Source: an uncultured Alphaproteobacteria bacterium
GTDB lineage: Bacteria; Pseudomonadota; Alphaproteobacteria; Thalassobaculales; Thalassobaculaceae
NCBI GenBank assembly: GCA_902589475.1
Contig: CACITD010000021.1
Span: 1 to 40,463 of the forward strand
Length of the DNA stretch: 40,463 bases
Direction of reading: 5' to 3'
Numbering within the stretch: position 1 is the first letter of the stretch; the number at the start of each line of letters is the position of its first letter. The notes under the pieces are model-generated. The model worked only from the letters and a program-made list of their open reading frames with translations. It made no database searches and was not told the DNA's origin. Both the position numbers and the translations under genes were made by a program. This document shows positions 7,877 through 15,978 of the stretch, in pieces.

Positions 7877-8548
7877 ATGAAGATCCAAAAACCATTGGTG
7901 CTCGCCATCCCAAAAGGGCGGATCCTCTCTGATGTGGCACCCCTCATGGCTAGTGCTGGGATTGAGCCTGAAGACGATTTTTTCAATGAGAGTTCGCGCC
8001 GTCTTCAATTTTCAACGAAAGACCCGAGCATAGATTTAATCAGAGTGCGAAGCTTTGATACGGCAACCTTTCTTGCTTTTGGAGCAGCTCATCTAGCCAT
8101 TTGTGGAAGCGATGTGCTAATGGAATTCGATCATTCCGAAATTTATTCGCCAGTTGATCTTAAAGTTGGAAAGTGCAGGTTGTCGGTCGCAGGCCCCAAA
8201 GAATTAGCTGCTACGGAAGATCCAATGCAATGGAGTCATCTAAGGATAGCGACAAAATACCCAAATATTACAAAACGGTATTTTGCGGCCCGTGGGGTCC
8301 AGGCCGAGTGCATAAAACTAAATGGCGCGATGGAACTTGCACCGAGACTGGGGCTTTGTCGAAGGATTGTTGATTTGGTTTCTTCTGGTGCTACGTTAAC
8401 AGCAAACGGTCTGGTTGAAATGGAAAAAATTTCGGAGATCAGCGCGCGATTGGCGGTAAATAGGGCTGCTTTCAAAACAAATCCACAGACAATAAACATG
8501 TGGATCGATCGTTTTAAAGAGGTTTCGGATGGTATCGAAGATAAATAG
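7877..8548 (+). CDS. hisG: ATP phosphoribosyltransferase, short (HisZ-dependent) form
   Basis: HisG condenses ATP with PRPP in the first step of histidine synthesis. At 223 residues this is the short form, which lacks the C-terminal regulatory domain and in known cases works only with the HisZ subunit. Typical motifs are LAIPKGRI at the N-terminus, LAICGSDVL, and the PRPP-loop region [17 protein letters not shown]. No hisZ is present in the window. The ATG at 7877 follows the DUF2948 stop without a gap and has GAGGA at 7862–7866. The 3' end overlaps hisD by 20 bp, indicating an operon. Confidence 0.95.
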   Translation: MKIQKPLVLAIPKGRILSDVAPLMASAGIEPEDDFFNESSRRLQFSTKDPSIDLIRVRSFDTATFLAFGAAHLAICGSDVLMEFDHSEIYSPVDLKVGKCRLSVAGPKELAATEDPMQWSHLRIATKYPNITKRYFAARGVQAECIKLNGAMELAPRLGLCRRIVDLVSSGATLTANGLVEMEKISEISARLAVNRAAFKTNPQTINMWIDRFKEVSDGIEDK

Positions 8549-9827
8549 TAGTAACCCTAACTTTCACGAGTCGTTTGAAAGGCTTCTGAGGCGGAGAGCG
8601 ACAAGGGTCGAAGATGCTAATAAGGTTTCTGCAGATATTATCGCGAAAGTGAGGGATAGCGGAGACGAGGCGCTTATTACACTCACCAAGGAATTGGATG
8701 GGTTGGACCTAACATCAACGGGTTTAATAATAGATAGTGACGAAATTGACGAAGCTATTAATAGAATAACTACCTATCAATACGATGCACTGAAATTTGC
8801 GGCAGACAGGATAACGGCGTTTCATCTAAATCAACTGCCAGATAATTTTGAATACTTAGATGAGGCAGGGGTAAAAATGGGAATGCGCTGGAGTCCAGTC
8901 GACTCTGTCGGTCTATATGTGCCCGGTGGTACAGCGTCTTACCCAAGCTCGGTGCTAATGAATGCTATACCGGCACAGGTGGCAGGGGTATCTAGACGGG
9001 TGATCACTGTACCTCAAACCCGTGACGCTATTAACCCATTGGTTCTCGCTGCAGCAAAACTGGCTGGAGTACAGGAAGTTTATAGAATTGGAGGGGCTCA
9101 AGCCATAGCAGCGTTGGCTTATGGAACTGAGACTATTATCTCGGTAGACAAGATCGTTGGACCAGGGAATGCCTTTGTCGCTGCCGCAAAAAAATTAGTC
9201 TATGGCGTTGTTGGAATAGACTCTATCGCGGGGCCTTCAGAAATTTTAATTGTTGCGGATACATTGAACGATCCGAAATGGATAGCTTATGATCTGTTAG
9301 CGCAGGCAGAGCACGATGAAGTTGCAAGATCAATCTTAATAACTGACAGTGAAAAATTTGCCGCAGAGGTAAGCAACGCTGTGGACGAAATATTGGCTTC
9401 GTTACAACGATCTGAAATTGCTAGGGCGAGTTGGGAAAAACAAGGCGCTATAATTGTTTTAAGTTCATTAACTGAAGCACCGGAGCTTGTTGACCGGATA
9501 GCTCCGGAACATCTGGAGCTCGCTGTCGAAAAGCCTGGTGAATTAATGAAATTAATTAAGCATGCTGGCGCAATTTTCCTAGGGAGGTATACACCGGAGG
9601 CCATTGGTGATTATGTTGCCGGTCCTAATCATGTTTTACCAACTGATCGAGCAGCCAGGTTTTCATCTGGATTATCGGTCTTCGATTTTATGAAAAGATC
9701 TACGTTTGTTGAATGCAATTTAAGAAGCTTGGAGAAGATTGGCCCATCAGCCGTAACCCTGGCTGAAGCTGAGGGTCTTCCTGCTCATGCAGAATCAATT
9801 AGAGTTCGTTTGAACAGCTTGAAGTGA
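8529..9827 (+). CDS. hisD: histidinol dehydrogenase
   Basis: HisD oxidises histidinol to histidine in two NAD-dependent steps, the last of the pathway, using zinc. The 432-residue length is standard. The motifs [44 protein letters not shown] (metal-binding Gln and His) and IAPEHLEL (catalytic Glu-His) are all present, and the C-terminus HAESIRVR carries the last metal His. ATG 8529 lies inside hisG, with GAGG at 8519–8522. The next gene, infA, is 162 bp away with its own leader. Confidence 0.97.
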   Translation: MVSKINSSNPNFHESFERLLRRRATRVEDANKVSADIIAKVRDSGDEALITLTKELDGLDLTSTGLIIDSDEIDEAINRITTYQYDALKFAADRITAFHLNQLPDNFEYLDEAGVKMGMRWSPVDSVGLYVPGGTASYPSSVLMNAIPAQVAGVSRRVITVPQTRDAINPLVLAAAKLAGVQEVYRIGGAQAIAALAYGTETIISVDKIVGPGNAFVAAAKKLVYGVVGIDSIAGPSEILIVADTLNDPKWIAYDLLAQAEHDEVARSILITDSEKFAAEVSNAVDEILASLQRSEIARASWEKQGAIIVLSSLTEAPELVDRIAPEHLELAVEKPGELMKLIKHAGAIFLGRYTPEAIGDYVAGPNHVLPTDRAARFSSGLSVFDFMKRSTFVECNLRSLEKIGPSAVTLAEAEGLPAHAESIRVRLNSLK

Positions 9828-9928
9828 TATTTGCAAAAAATGTGTGTCGTTAGGTCCCCATTATCTAAACTTTATAGACAGTTGCACGATAAATGGCTGA
9901 AGAAGTTTTGGAGTTTAAAAAAACGGCT

Positions 9929-9942
9929 TGACCTAAGGGTCA
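9929..9942. promoter_or_regulatory. small dyad in the infA leader
   Basis: TGACC-TAAG-GGTCA is a perfect 5-bp inverted repeat, 47 bp before the infA start. The left arm is also part of a TTGACC that resembles a -35 box (9928–9933), but the best -10 candidate (TTTAGA, 9955–9960) is 21 bp away, which is too far. It may be a protein site or chance. Confidence 0.25.
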
Positions 9943-9989
9943 TTCGCCCGCAGGTTTAGAAAATCTTTTTAACATGATAGGAGTACAAG

Positions 9990-10208
9990 TTGGGTAAAGA
10001 AGATGTTTTGGAAGTGGCTGGTACAATTTCGGAATTGCTACCAAATGCTATGTTTAGAGTTAAGCTAGATAATGACCACGAAGTTTTGGCTCATACTAGC
10101 GGAAGAATGAGGAAAAATCGCATTAGAGTATTAGCAGGCGATAGAGTTAACGTAGAGATGACGCCCTATGATTTAACCAAGGGCCGTATTACATTTAGAT
10201 TCAAGTAA
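9990..10208 (+). CDS. infA: translation initiation factor IF-1
   Basis: IF-1 is a 72-residue OB-fold protein that occupies the ribosomal A site during initiation. The core [30 protein letters not shown] and the end [16 protein letters not shown] are essentially canonical. The start is TTG 9990, placed by ATAGGAG at 9977–9983 and the family N-terminus ([10 protein letters not shown]). In alphaproteobacteria infA commonly precedes maf and an RNase E/G homologue, as here. A 162-bp leader upstream suggests its own promoter. Confidence 0.97.
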   Translation: MGKEDVLEVAGTISELLPNAMFRVKLDNDHEVLAHTSGRMRKNRIRVLAGDRVNVEMTPYDLTKGRITFRFK

Positions 10209-10226
10209 ACTATTTCATAAAGTTTC

Positions 10227-10850
10227 GTGGAAAACGGAAAAAAACTATTTTTACCTCCAGATGGCCTAGAATTAGTTTTGGCGTCAGGGTCCCCAAGGCG
10301 ACGTAACCTTCTTAAACAAATTGGCCTAGAAAACTTTTTATTAGATGCGGCTGACATTGACGAAACTGTTAAAAAGCTAGAGGTCCCCAAAAAATATGCT
10401 GCTAGAGTTGCTTTAGAAAAAGCAGAAACAGTGAGGCAAAGACACCCAAGGTGCGTTGTTTTAGCTGCTGATACGGTTGTAACATGCGGCACAAGGATTC
10501 TAGATAAACCGATATCAAAGAACGAAGCGGAGAAATGTTTGCGAAGACTTTCTGGCCGTAGCCACAAGGTTTTGGGGGCATTTGTTGTTATTGGAGCAGA
10601 CAATCAATATGTAAAAAGATTAGTTGTTTCTTCTGTAACTTTCAAACGTCTAGATGAGCAGGAGATTAATGATTATTTAGCTAGTGGGGAATGGATTGGA
10701 AAGGCTGGAGGGTACGCTATTCAAGGTAGGGGAGCTGCTTTCATAAAAAAAATACAAGGTTCGTATTCTAATGTGGTGGGCTTGCCTCTTCATGAGGTTT
10801 ATAATGTTTTGAGGGGATTGGGTTTTAACTATAAAGAATGTAATCGGTGA
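10227..10850 (+). CDS. maf: Maf family nucleoside triphosphate pyrophosphatase
   Basis: Maf proteins hydrolyse non-canonical or excess nucleoside triphosphates to monophosphates. The 207-residue protein has the family motifs ASGSPRRRNLL, VVLAADTVV and WIGKAGGYAIQG, followed by IQGSYSNVVGLPL. The GKAGGYAIQG form is that of the dTTP/UTP-type (YhdE) subfamily, so those are the likelier substrates. The start is GTG 10227 with only a weak AAAG before it. It lies 18 bp after infA and 10 bp before the RNase gene, consistent with one transcript. Confidence 0.93.
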   Translation: MENGKKLFLPPDGLELVLASGSPRRRNLLKQIGLENFLLDAADIDETVKKLEVPKKYAARVALEKAETVRQRHPRCVVLAADTVVTCGTRILDKPISKNEAEKCLRRLSGRSHKVLGAFVVIGADNQYVKRLVVSSVTFKRLDEQEINDYLASGEWIGKAGGYAIQGRGAAFIKKIQGSYSNVVGLPLHEVYNVLRGLGFNYKECNR

Positions 10851-10860
10851 GAAGATTATT

Positions 10861-12156
10861 TTGATTTCTAACGAAAAAATAATTATCGATACATCGCCAG
10901 GTGAAAAAAGAGTTGCTGTCTTAAAAAATAATCGTCTGGCAAATTTATTTATAGAGCGACATCATGCACCATGGTTAAGGGGTGCTATCATACTCGCTAA
11001 AGTAACGGCTACACGAAAAGAGTTAGGAGCAAGTTTTTTAGATCTTGGTACTTCGTACGGGTATATTGAGCACGGAAAAATGAATCAACCCATTGATGGA
11101 GAATCTCTACTTGTCCAAGTTTTAAATGATGCGCATAGAAAAAAATCCGCTCGAGTAAGCTCTAATATTTGTCTTAGAGGAGAGTATTTTGATCTCTACC
11201 CTGTGATGGATACCTCGTCGATTTCACGAAAAATCAAATCAAAAAAAAAGAGAGGTTTGATAAAACAATTTATAGATGAGAACATTCCGAACGGCATAGG
11301 TGTTCATATAAGAGAATCTTTTGACGTGAGCGATTTGCTCTGTATGAGGGCAGTAACTTTGGCTCAATTACAAAAATGGAAAAACGTCAAAAAAAGAATC
11401 TCAAAAAGTCGTTCACCCTCAATACTGATGTCATCACTTGGTGCTTTGGGTCATGCGATGGAAAAGTATCCAAACGCAAATGTTTATGAGGGTAGATATG
11501 GTGGTTTATTTAAAGATTATGACGTAGACTTTGAGATAAATCGCGCACTCGAACGAACAATATCATTAGATAATGGTGCTTACCTCTTCTTCGATGAGAC
11601 TGAAGCTCTTACTTCGATTGATATAGACATTGGAAGTAGCAGTAAGCCAAGATCAGAAACTGCTTCTCTAGTCGCACATCTTGCTGAGGAAATTGTATGG
11701 CAGCTTCGGTTGAGAGAGATAGGTGGCATTATACTTATAGATTTTCCAAGATTTAAGAATTTTAAGATAAGAGACAACTTTCTGAAAAATCTGCAACGTT
11801 TTGCTCTTAATGAAGAGGTATCGTTAGTTATCCATGGTTGGACACGTACAGGGTTGCTGGAAATAACAAAGCCGCGAGAAGGAGATTCATTAAAAGACGT
11901 ATTACTTGGAACAGTTGAAGACAACACACCGGCATTAGAAACGGCTGCGCTACAGGTACTGCGGAGTTTGATGAAAAATGCAACCGGAATAGCCTATCCC
12001 GAAGTTATATGTTCTCTGTCTTTGAAAAATGTAATAAACACTACGTTTGATGAGGAGATGCGACATATAAGCAGAAGATTAGGAACGAAAGTCTCCATAA
12101 AAGAAGACAGGGAAATGGCTGATAATGAGTTCTTAATCAAAAATGGGATTAATTGA
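10861..12156 (+). CDS. ribonuclease E/G family endoribonuclease, short form
   Basis: This 431-residue protein matches the catalytic part of RNase E/G, which cuts single-stranded RNA in rRNA maturation and mRNA decay. An S1-like segment occupies about residues 30–100. The two metal Asp are in FFDETEALTSIDID and ILIDFPRF. The Zn-link cysteine pair (CPxC) that joins subunits in RNase E is absent, and there is no C-terminal degradosome scaffold. I recall short homologues of this kind beside infA–maf in other alphaproteobacteria. The TTG start at 10861 has AGAAG just upstream. The 3' end overlaps yacG by 14 bp. Confidence 0.88.
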   Translation: MISNEKIIIDTSPGEKRVAVLKNNRLANLFIERHHAPWLRGAIILAKVTATRKELGASFLDLGTSYGYIEHGKMNQPIDGESLLVQVLNDAHRKKSARVSSNICLRGEYFDLYPVMDTSSISRKIKSKKKRGLIKQFIDENIPNGIGVHIRESFDVSDLLCMRAVTLAQLQKWKNVKKRISKSRSPSILMSSLGALGHAMEKYPNANVYEGRYGGLFKDYDVDFEINRALERTISLDNGAYLFFDETEALTSIDIDIGSSSKPRSETASLVAHLAEEIVWQLRLREIGGIILIDFPRFKNFKIRDNFLKNLQRFALNEEVSLVIHGWTRTGLLEITKPREGDSLKDVLLGTVEDNTPALETAALQVLRSLMKNATGIAYPEVICSLSLKNVINTTFDEEMRHISRRLGTKVSIKEDREMADNEFLIKNGIN

Positions 12157-12358
12157 GAATATGAAGCTAGGTAAAAAAGCTGTGTGCGCTCTATGTGATA
12201 AGCCACAAGCCGAGAGTTATAAACCGTTCTGCTCTGCAAGGTGTAAGCTCATTGATTTAGGAAACTGGATGAATGGGGGTTACAAACTACCTAGCGAAGA
12301 GGCTCCATCTCAAGCAGAAATATTGGATTTATCAGATTATCTATCACATAAGAGATAG
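12143..12358 (+). CDS. yacG: DNA gyrase inhibitor YacG-type zinc-binding protein
   Basis: This is a 71-residue protein with one zinc site, CALC (Cys15, Cys18) plus FCSARCK (Cys30, Cys34), followed by the family signature LIDLGNWMNGGYKLP. In E. coli YacG binds and inhibits DNA gyrase; whether this one does is inferred from family. It overlaps the RNase gene by 14 bp. A second in-frame ATG at 12161, 4 bp after the RNase stop, is an equally possible start. It converges on the deacetylase gene with only 5 bp between stops. Confidence 0.9.
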   Translation: MGLIENMKLGKKAVCALCDKPQAESYKPFCSARCKLIDLGNWMNGGYKLPSEEAPSQAEILDLSDYLSHKR

Positions 12359-12363
12359 CAATT

Positions 12364-13299
12364 TTAACAAAATATTTTCGATGTTTCTGGTTGCAACGGA
12401 TGGGGGTGCGTTTTAAACCAATGTTTGGCTATGTCTATTCGATTGCATACCCAAATATCATCAAAGTTAGCAATATAATCTAGAAATCGCTTAAGACCCA
12501 TCGCTCGGGCGGGATGGCCAATCAACCTCTGGTGCAGTCCAATAGACATCATCTTCGGTGCTGTCTTGCCTTCATCGTAGAGTAAATCGAAAGCATCTTT
12601 GTTAAATTTAAAAAAATCATCTGAGGTGCTAAACCATCCGCGGCCAAATTTTGAGTCATTGGTCGTCAAAGAATATGGGATCACTAAATGAGCTTTGTTG
12701 GTAAACTCAAGCCAGTACGGTAGCTCATCGTTATACGCATCAGAGTCGTAGATAAATCCACCTTCTTCCATCAAAAGGCGCCTAGTATTTACACTAGGGC
12801 CCGTCCGGCAATACCACCCTAGCGGTCGTTGGCCGAATAAATTTTTCAGCGATGCGACGGCTTTCTGGATGTTTTCTCTCTCCTCGTCTTCAGTAAGCTT
12901 ATAGTGCTCGATCCAACGCCAGCCATGGCAGCAGATATCCAATTCATACTTTTTTATTGCTTCGACCACTCGGGGGTTACGTTCGAGTGCTAAAGCACAC
13001 GCGAAAATTGTAACGGGAAATTGGTGCTGTAAAAATAAATTTAATAAACGCCAAAACCCGACTCTTGACCCATACTCAAAAAGTGTCTCTGCTGCCAAAT
13101 CACGGGTTCCATGAGGAATAGTGGATGAAGGTGATTCGGTTAGACTCGCTTCGGAAAAACCATCTCCGTCCGGTATAGAGTACTCGGACCCTTCCTCGTA
13201 ATTGATAACAAAGTTTACAGCTACGCGGGCGCCGCCGGGCCATTGGGGATGGGGAGGAGTGTCAGCGTAACCAATCAGGTCTCGAGGATATCCGTTCAA
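12364..13299 (-). CDS. puuE: PuuE-like allantoinase / polysaccharide deacetylase family
   Basis: This 311-residue protein fits the PuuE branch of the NodB-type deacetylase family, metal-independent allantoinases that hydrolyse allantoin to allantoate in purine breakdown. Characteristic stretches are RDLIGYADTPPHPQWPGGAR, FVINYEEGSEYS, FEYGSRVGFWRL, CCHGWRWIEHY, YDSDAYNDELPYW and MMSIGLHQRLIGHPARA. No other ureide gene is adjacent. The start is TTG 13299; an in-frame TGA just upstream rules out a longer form, and GAAGGA lies further up. It could serve another cyclic amide, since PuuE homologues are often annotated only as deacetylases. Confidence 0.8.
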   Translation of the reverse strand: MNGYPRDLIGYADTPPHPQWPGGARVAVNFVINYEEGSEYSIPDGDGFSEASLTESPSSTIPHGTRDLAAETLFEYGSRVGFWRLLNLFLQHQFPVTIFACALALERNPRVVEAIKKYELDICCHGWRWIEHYKLTEDEERENIQKAVASLKNLFGQRPLGWYCRTGPSVNTRRLLMEEGGFIYDSDAYNDELPYWLEFTNKAHLVIPYSLTTNDSKFGRGWFSTSDDFFKFNKDAFDLLYDEGKTAPKMMSIGLHQRLIGHPARAMGLKRFLDYIANFDDIWVCNRIDIAKHWFKTHPHPLQPETSKIFC

Positions 13300-13440
13300 G
13301 CTTCAGGTTCCTTCATTTGTGAAACGAATTTGGACATCCAATTTATAGTATATTTTTAAACGTTGGAAGTCATTGATACATCTAAATTAGCTTCAATCTT
13401 AGAAGAGTGCCATTTTAGTAGAGGCGCGGCACAAATTTGC

Positions 13441-13878
13441 TTATAACGTTTTTCTTCTAAGTTTTAGCCACGCGGTTAGTTGCCCGTTGAAGTGTTCGGA
13501 CCAAAGTTTTGTAACAGCAAAGTCTTTTTTTAAATACCACAAAATCGCTTTTTCGTTTCTGCATAAAACGTTCACTGAAATGGGGGTTTCAAGACGTCTT
13601 TGGACGTTCTCTAGGAGACAAGAGCCTACTCCGTTAGCTTGAAATAAAGGATCGACAAATAAATAATTTATGTGACTCTTGGAAACTGAGTAATCGCAAA
13701 AACCGGCGGGCGTTTGATCGTAGAAGGCAATAAATCTCAAATTACTTCGAAGCGGTAAGATTAGAACATCATCTTTTAAAAATGATCGTGGTATATCTTG
13801 CGTCACTAGAGCTCCCAGCATAATAGCGCCGCACAATCCATCGTCTGAAATAGTACCCTCACGAATTTTTAGTTTCAT
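13441..13878 (-). CDS. GNAT family N-acetyltransferase
   Basis: This 145-residue protein has the GNAT fold: strand FIAFYDQTPAGFCDYS, then INYLFVDPLFQANGVGSCLL, where QANGVG is the acetyl-CoA pyrophosphate loop, and a C-terminal ILWYLKKDFAVTKLW. Its ATG overlaps the stop of the upstream DUF1045 gene by 4 bp, so it is the second gene of that operon. Its size and place beside phnM bring to mind PhnO, the aminoalkylphosphonate acetyltransferase, but I see no specific sequence match and treat that as a guess. Confidence 0.8.
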   Translation of the reverse strand: MKLKIREGTISDDGLCGAIMLGALVTQDIPRSFLKDDVLILPLRSNLRFIAFYDQTPAGFCDYSVSKSHINYLFVDPLFQANGVGSCLLENVQRRLETPISVNVLCRNEKAILWYLKKDFAVTKLWSEHFNGQLTAWLKLRRKTL

Positions 13879-14621
13879 TTTAAACCTAGCTTGAATTGAT
13901 CAACCAAGAAAAAAGGGGCCTGTCTGTTGGTTTGATGAAACAAACAAGCGGATTCAATTTTTATCCTTTTTTTTAATGATTTAGAAAAATGCCTTTGAAT
14001 GGCATCGTGAATAATGGCTTGCTCCTCACTTAATTGTATTTTAGCAGTTAGTGTCATATGAAATCGAAATTCGGAAAATACGTAAGGGTAGCCCCATTTA
14101 ATCAAATTTTCATCCTGTGAAGGGGTTAGGCCTTTTGATCTTCGTATTGCGAGTTCTTCTTTGGTGAGAGGTTTTCGAAAAGCATCAATTTCTCTAACCA
14201 TAATTTCGGCTAGATTTTTTATCTTTGGATTGGGTTTCGACAGCATTAGGGCGAAGAATTTGCCTAGGGTTGAAACGTCAAGTTTTATGTAAAACGGGCT
14301 TGTATCTCCGCACACTCGTCTCAATGCATGCTTCAAAAGAGTTAATGAAGTTCCGTGCTTTAATTGAAAAGGGGGTTTCAATGTTGCATGAAATCCATAA
14401 TGTCTGGCACTTTTAGTTAATTCGGACAGACGCTCAGAGGTTATACCAGATATAGAAGGCTGTTCTATAATTTTTCCAGTTGCACTATCTCGTCCTAGCC
14501 AAGTACTTCCAAGTGAATGAAGTTCCGAGAACGGCGTCGGAGCGTAATAAATGGCAAATCGTCCGGATCTATCATTATTTGGGCCAATAGTTTTTTCATC
14601 TTTACTCAAGATATTACCCAT
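13875..14621 (-). CDS. DUF1045 family 2H-phosphoesterase-like protein (phosphonate-associated)
   Basis: Two H-x-T motifs, YGFHATLKPPF and FRFHMTLT, mark this as a 2H phosphoesterase-like protein; the order and surroundings (RFAIYYAPTPFSELHSLGSTWLGRD near the start) match DUF1045, a family found in phosphonate-use operons next to phnM or phnN. Its reaction is not established to my knowledge. The frame is open up to 14822 and would overlap phnM, but ATG 14621 (248 residues) has GGA eight bases upstream and fits the family N-terminus better. This leaves an 80-bp divergent region shared with phnM. Confidence 0.85.
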   Translation of the reverse strand: MGNILSKDEKTIGPNNDRSGRFAIYYAPTPFSELHSLGSTWLGRDSATGKIIEQPSISGITSERLSELTKSARHYGFHATLKPPFQLKHGTSLTLLKHALRRVCGDTSPFYIKLDVSTLGKFFALMLSKPNPKIKNLAEIMVREIDAFRKPLTKEELAIRRSKGLTPSQDENLIKWGYPYVFSEFRFHMTLTAKIQLSEEQAIIHDAIQRHFSKSLKKRIKIESACLFHQTNRQAPFFLVDQFKLGLK

Positions 14622-14655
14622 CTGTAATTCCAAAAAGAGCCGTAAAACTCTATAA

Positions 14656-14692
14656 TTATTATCACGCATGGTATCAGCATTATTGATAATAA
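14656..14692. promoter_or_regulatory. 9-bp inverted repeat between divergent DUF1045 and phnM genes
   Basis: TTATTATCA (14656–14664) and TGATAATAA (14684–14692) form a perfect 9-bp inverted repeat with a 19-bp spacer. It sits in the 80-bp gap between the two divergent genes and its right end reaches into the phnM ribosome site. This is a plausible place for an operator controlling both directions. Confidence 0.4.
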
Positions 14693-14701
14693 GGTTGCCT
14701 A

Positions 14702-15868
14702 ATGACAAGTAACGTAAACAAATTTTGTATCCAAGGGGGTCATGTTCTTTTACCAAGTGGTGAAATTCAAGAGACAGATATCGTGATATCTGAGGGGAGA
14801 ATTGATGCCATCGGAGTGTCACCCGCCAAAACTGTTAAAAGAATAGATGCTTCTGGATGCATGGTTTTACCAGGCATTGTGGATCTTCACGGCGATGCAT
14901 TTGAAAGGCAAATAATGCCGCGGCCTGGAGTTACATTCCCTTTAGAACTTGCATTTTTAGAGACGGACAGACAGCTGGTCGCAAATGGGATCACAACAGG
15001 TTTTCACGGGATAACTTACTCTTGGGAACCTGGGCTACGTGGTCGAGAGACAGTAATTAAAGTTTTGAAAGCTTTGAGGAAGGTTTCCGATGGGTTAGGG
15101 GCGGCTACGAAATGTCATTTACGATTTGAAACGTTTAATTTCGCCGCAGCAGACGAAGTTACTGATTGGATCTCAAATGGTAAGATACATTTCTTGGCTT
15201 TTAATAATCATCTTCCCTCAATTCGTAAAAAAATTTGTGAAGACCAGCCTCTTTCGCAATTTTTAGAGCGCACCGGTCTAGCCGAAATAGACTTTTTGTC
15301 TTTAGTCGAAAGTCTTTCAGAACGCGAAAGTGAAACTACCCAACTAATTGAAAAATTGGCAAAAACTGCAAGAAAAAATTCTATTTCCATGGCAAGCCAT
15401 GACGACAAAACCAGTACTATTAGACAATTTTATAATTCCCTAGGCTGTCATATTAGTGAATTTCCATTAACAACGGAGGCAATTACGCAAGCATATGAAT
15501 TAGGTAACGTCATTGTACTCGGAGCACCAAATATTATAAGAGGAGGAAGCCATATGGGAAAATCTGGCCTATCCGCCTCAAGAAATATAAAGGCCGGCAT
15601 GGGGGATATATTGTGTTCCGATTATTATTATCCTGCTCTGATGCAAGCACCTTTCAACTTATTAGAAAACAAAATTCTGGATTTTGGCTCCAGTTGGAGG
15701 ATGGTTTCCAAGGCACCAGCTGAAGCGGCGGGGTTAACGGATAGGGGTGAGATAATCGAGGGAAAACGAGCGGATTTGCTATTAATCGAGCAGCTGGATC
15801 TTGGGGACTGGAAATTGAAAGCAACTTTCGTAAATGGCAGCCCAGTATATCGATCTTGTTGGCTTTAA
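14702..15868 (+). CDS. phnM: alpha-D-ribose 1-methylphosphonate 5-triphosphate diphosphatase
   Basis: PhnM removes pyrophosphate from the ribose triphosphate phosphonate intermediate of the C–P lyase pathway. The 388-residue protein is an amidohydrolase with the PhnM-specific block LPGIVDLHGDAFERQIMPR, then ITTGFHGITYSWEPGLR, SMASHDDKT and the C-terminal GEIIEGKRADLLLI. AAGG at 14691–14694 supports the ATG. The C–P lyase genes phnGHIJKL and phnN are absent from the window, so this is a detached gene or an isolated homologue. DUF1045 and a GNAT gene lie divergently next to it. Confidence 0.92.
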   Translation: MTSNVNKFCIQGGHVLLPSGEIQETDIVISEGRIDAIGVSPAKTVKRIDASGCMVLPGIVDLHGDAFERQIMPRPGVTFPLELAFLETDRQLVANGITTGFHGITYSWEPGLRGRETVIKVLKALRKVSDGLGAATKCHLRFETFNFAAADEVTDWISNGKIHFLAFNNHLPSIRKKICEDQPLSQFLERTGLAEIDFLSLVESLSERESETTQLIEKLAKTARKNSISMASHDDKTSTIRQFYNSLGCHISEFPLTTEAITQAYELGNVIVLGAPNIIRGGSHMGKSGLSASRNIKAGMGDILCSDYYYPALMQAPFNLLENKILDFGSSWRMVSKAPAEAAGLTDRGEIIEGKRADLLLIEQLDLGDWKLKATFVNGSPVYRSCWL

Positions 15869-15978
15869 AATCTTAGTTTGTTGACTCGCATTTTTTGTTC
15901 AAATGGTCCATATTTAGAAGGCCCTAAGTTTTTCCTTAGTTCGTACTTCAAACAACTCGGGTTTATGGTCCTTAGCAT

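Noticed and set aside
9928-9960. Sigma-70 promoter TTGACC…TTTAGA for infA
   Set aside because: The spacer would be 21 bp, outside the usual 16–18 bp.
10166-10603. 145-codon minus-strand frame over infA/maf
   Set aside because: It overlaps two well-identified genes and shows no recognisable protein features.
14622-14822. N-terminal extension of the DUF1045 protein to 315 residues
   Set aside because: It would run into phnM on the other strand, has no ribosome site, and does not match the family start; ATG 14621 is better.
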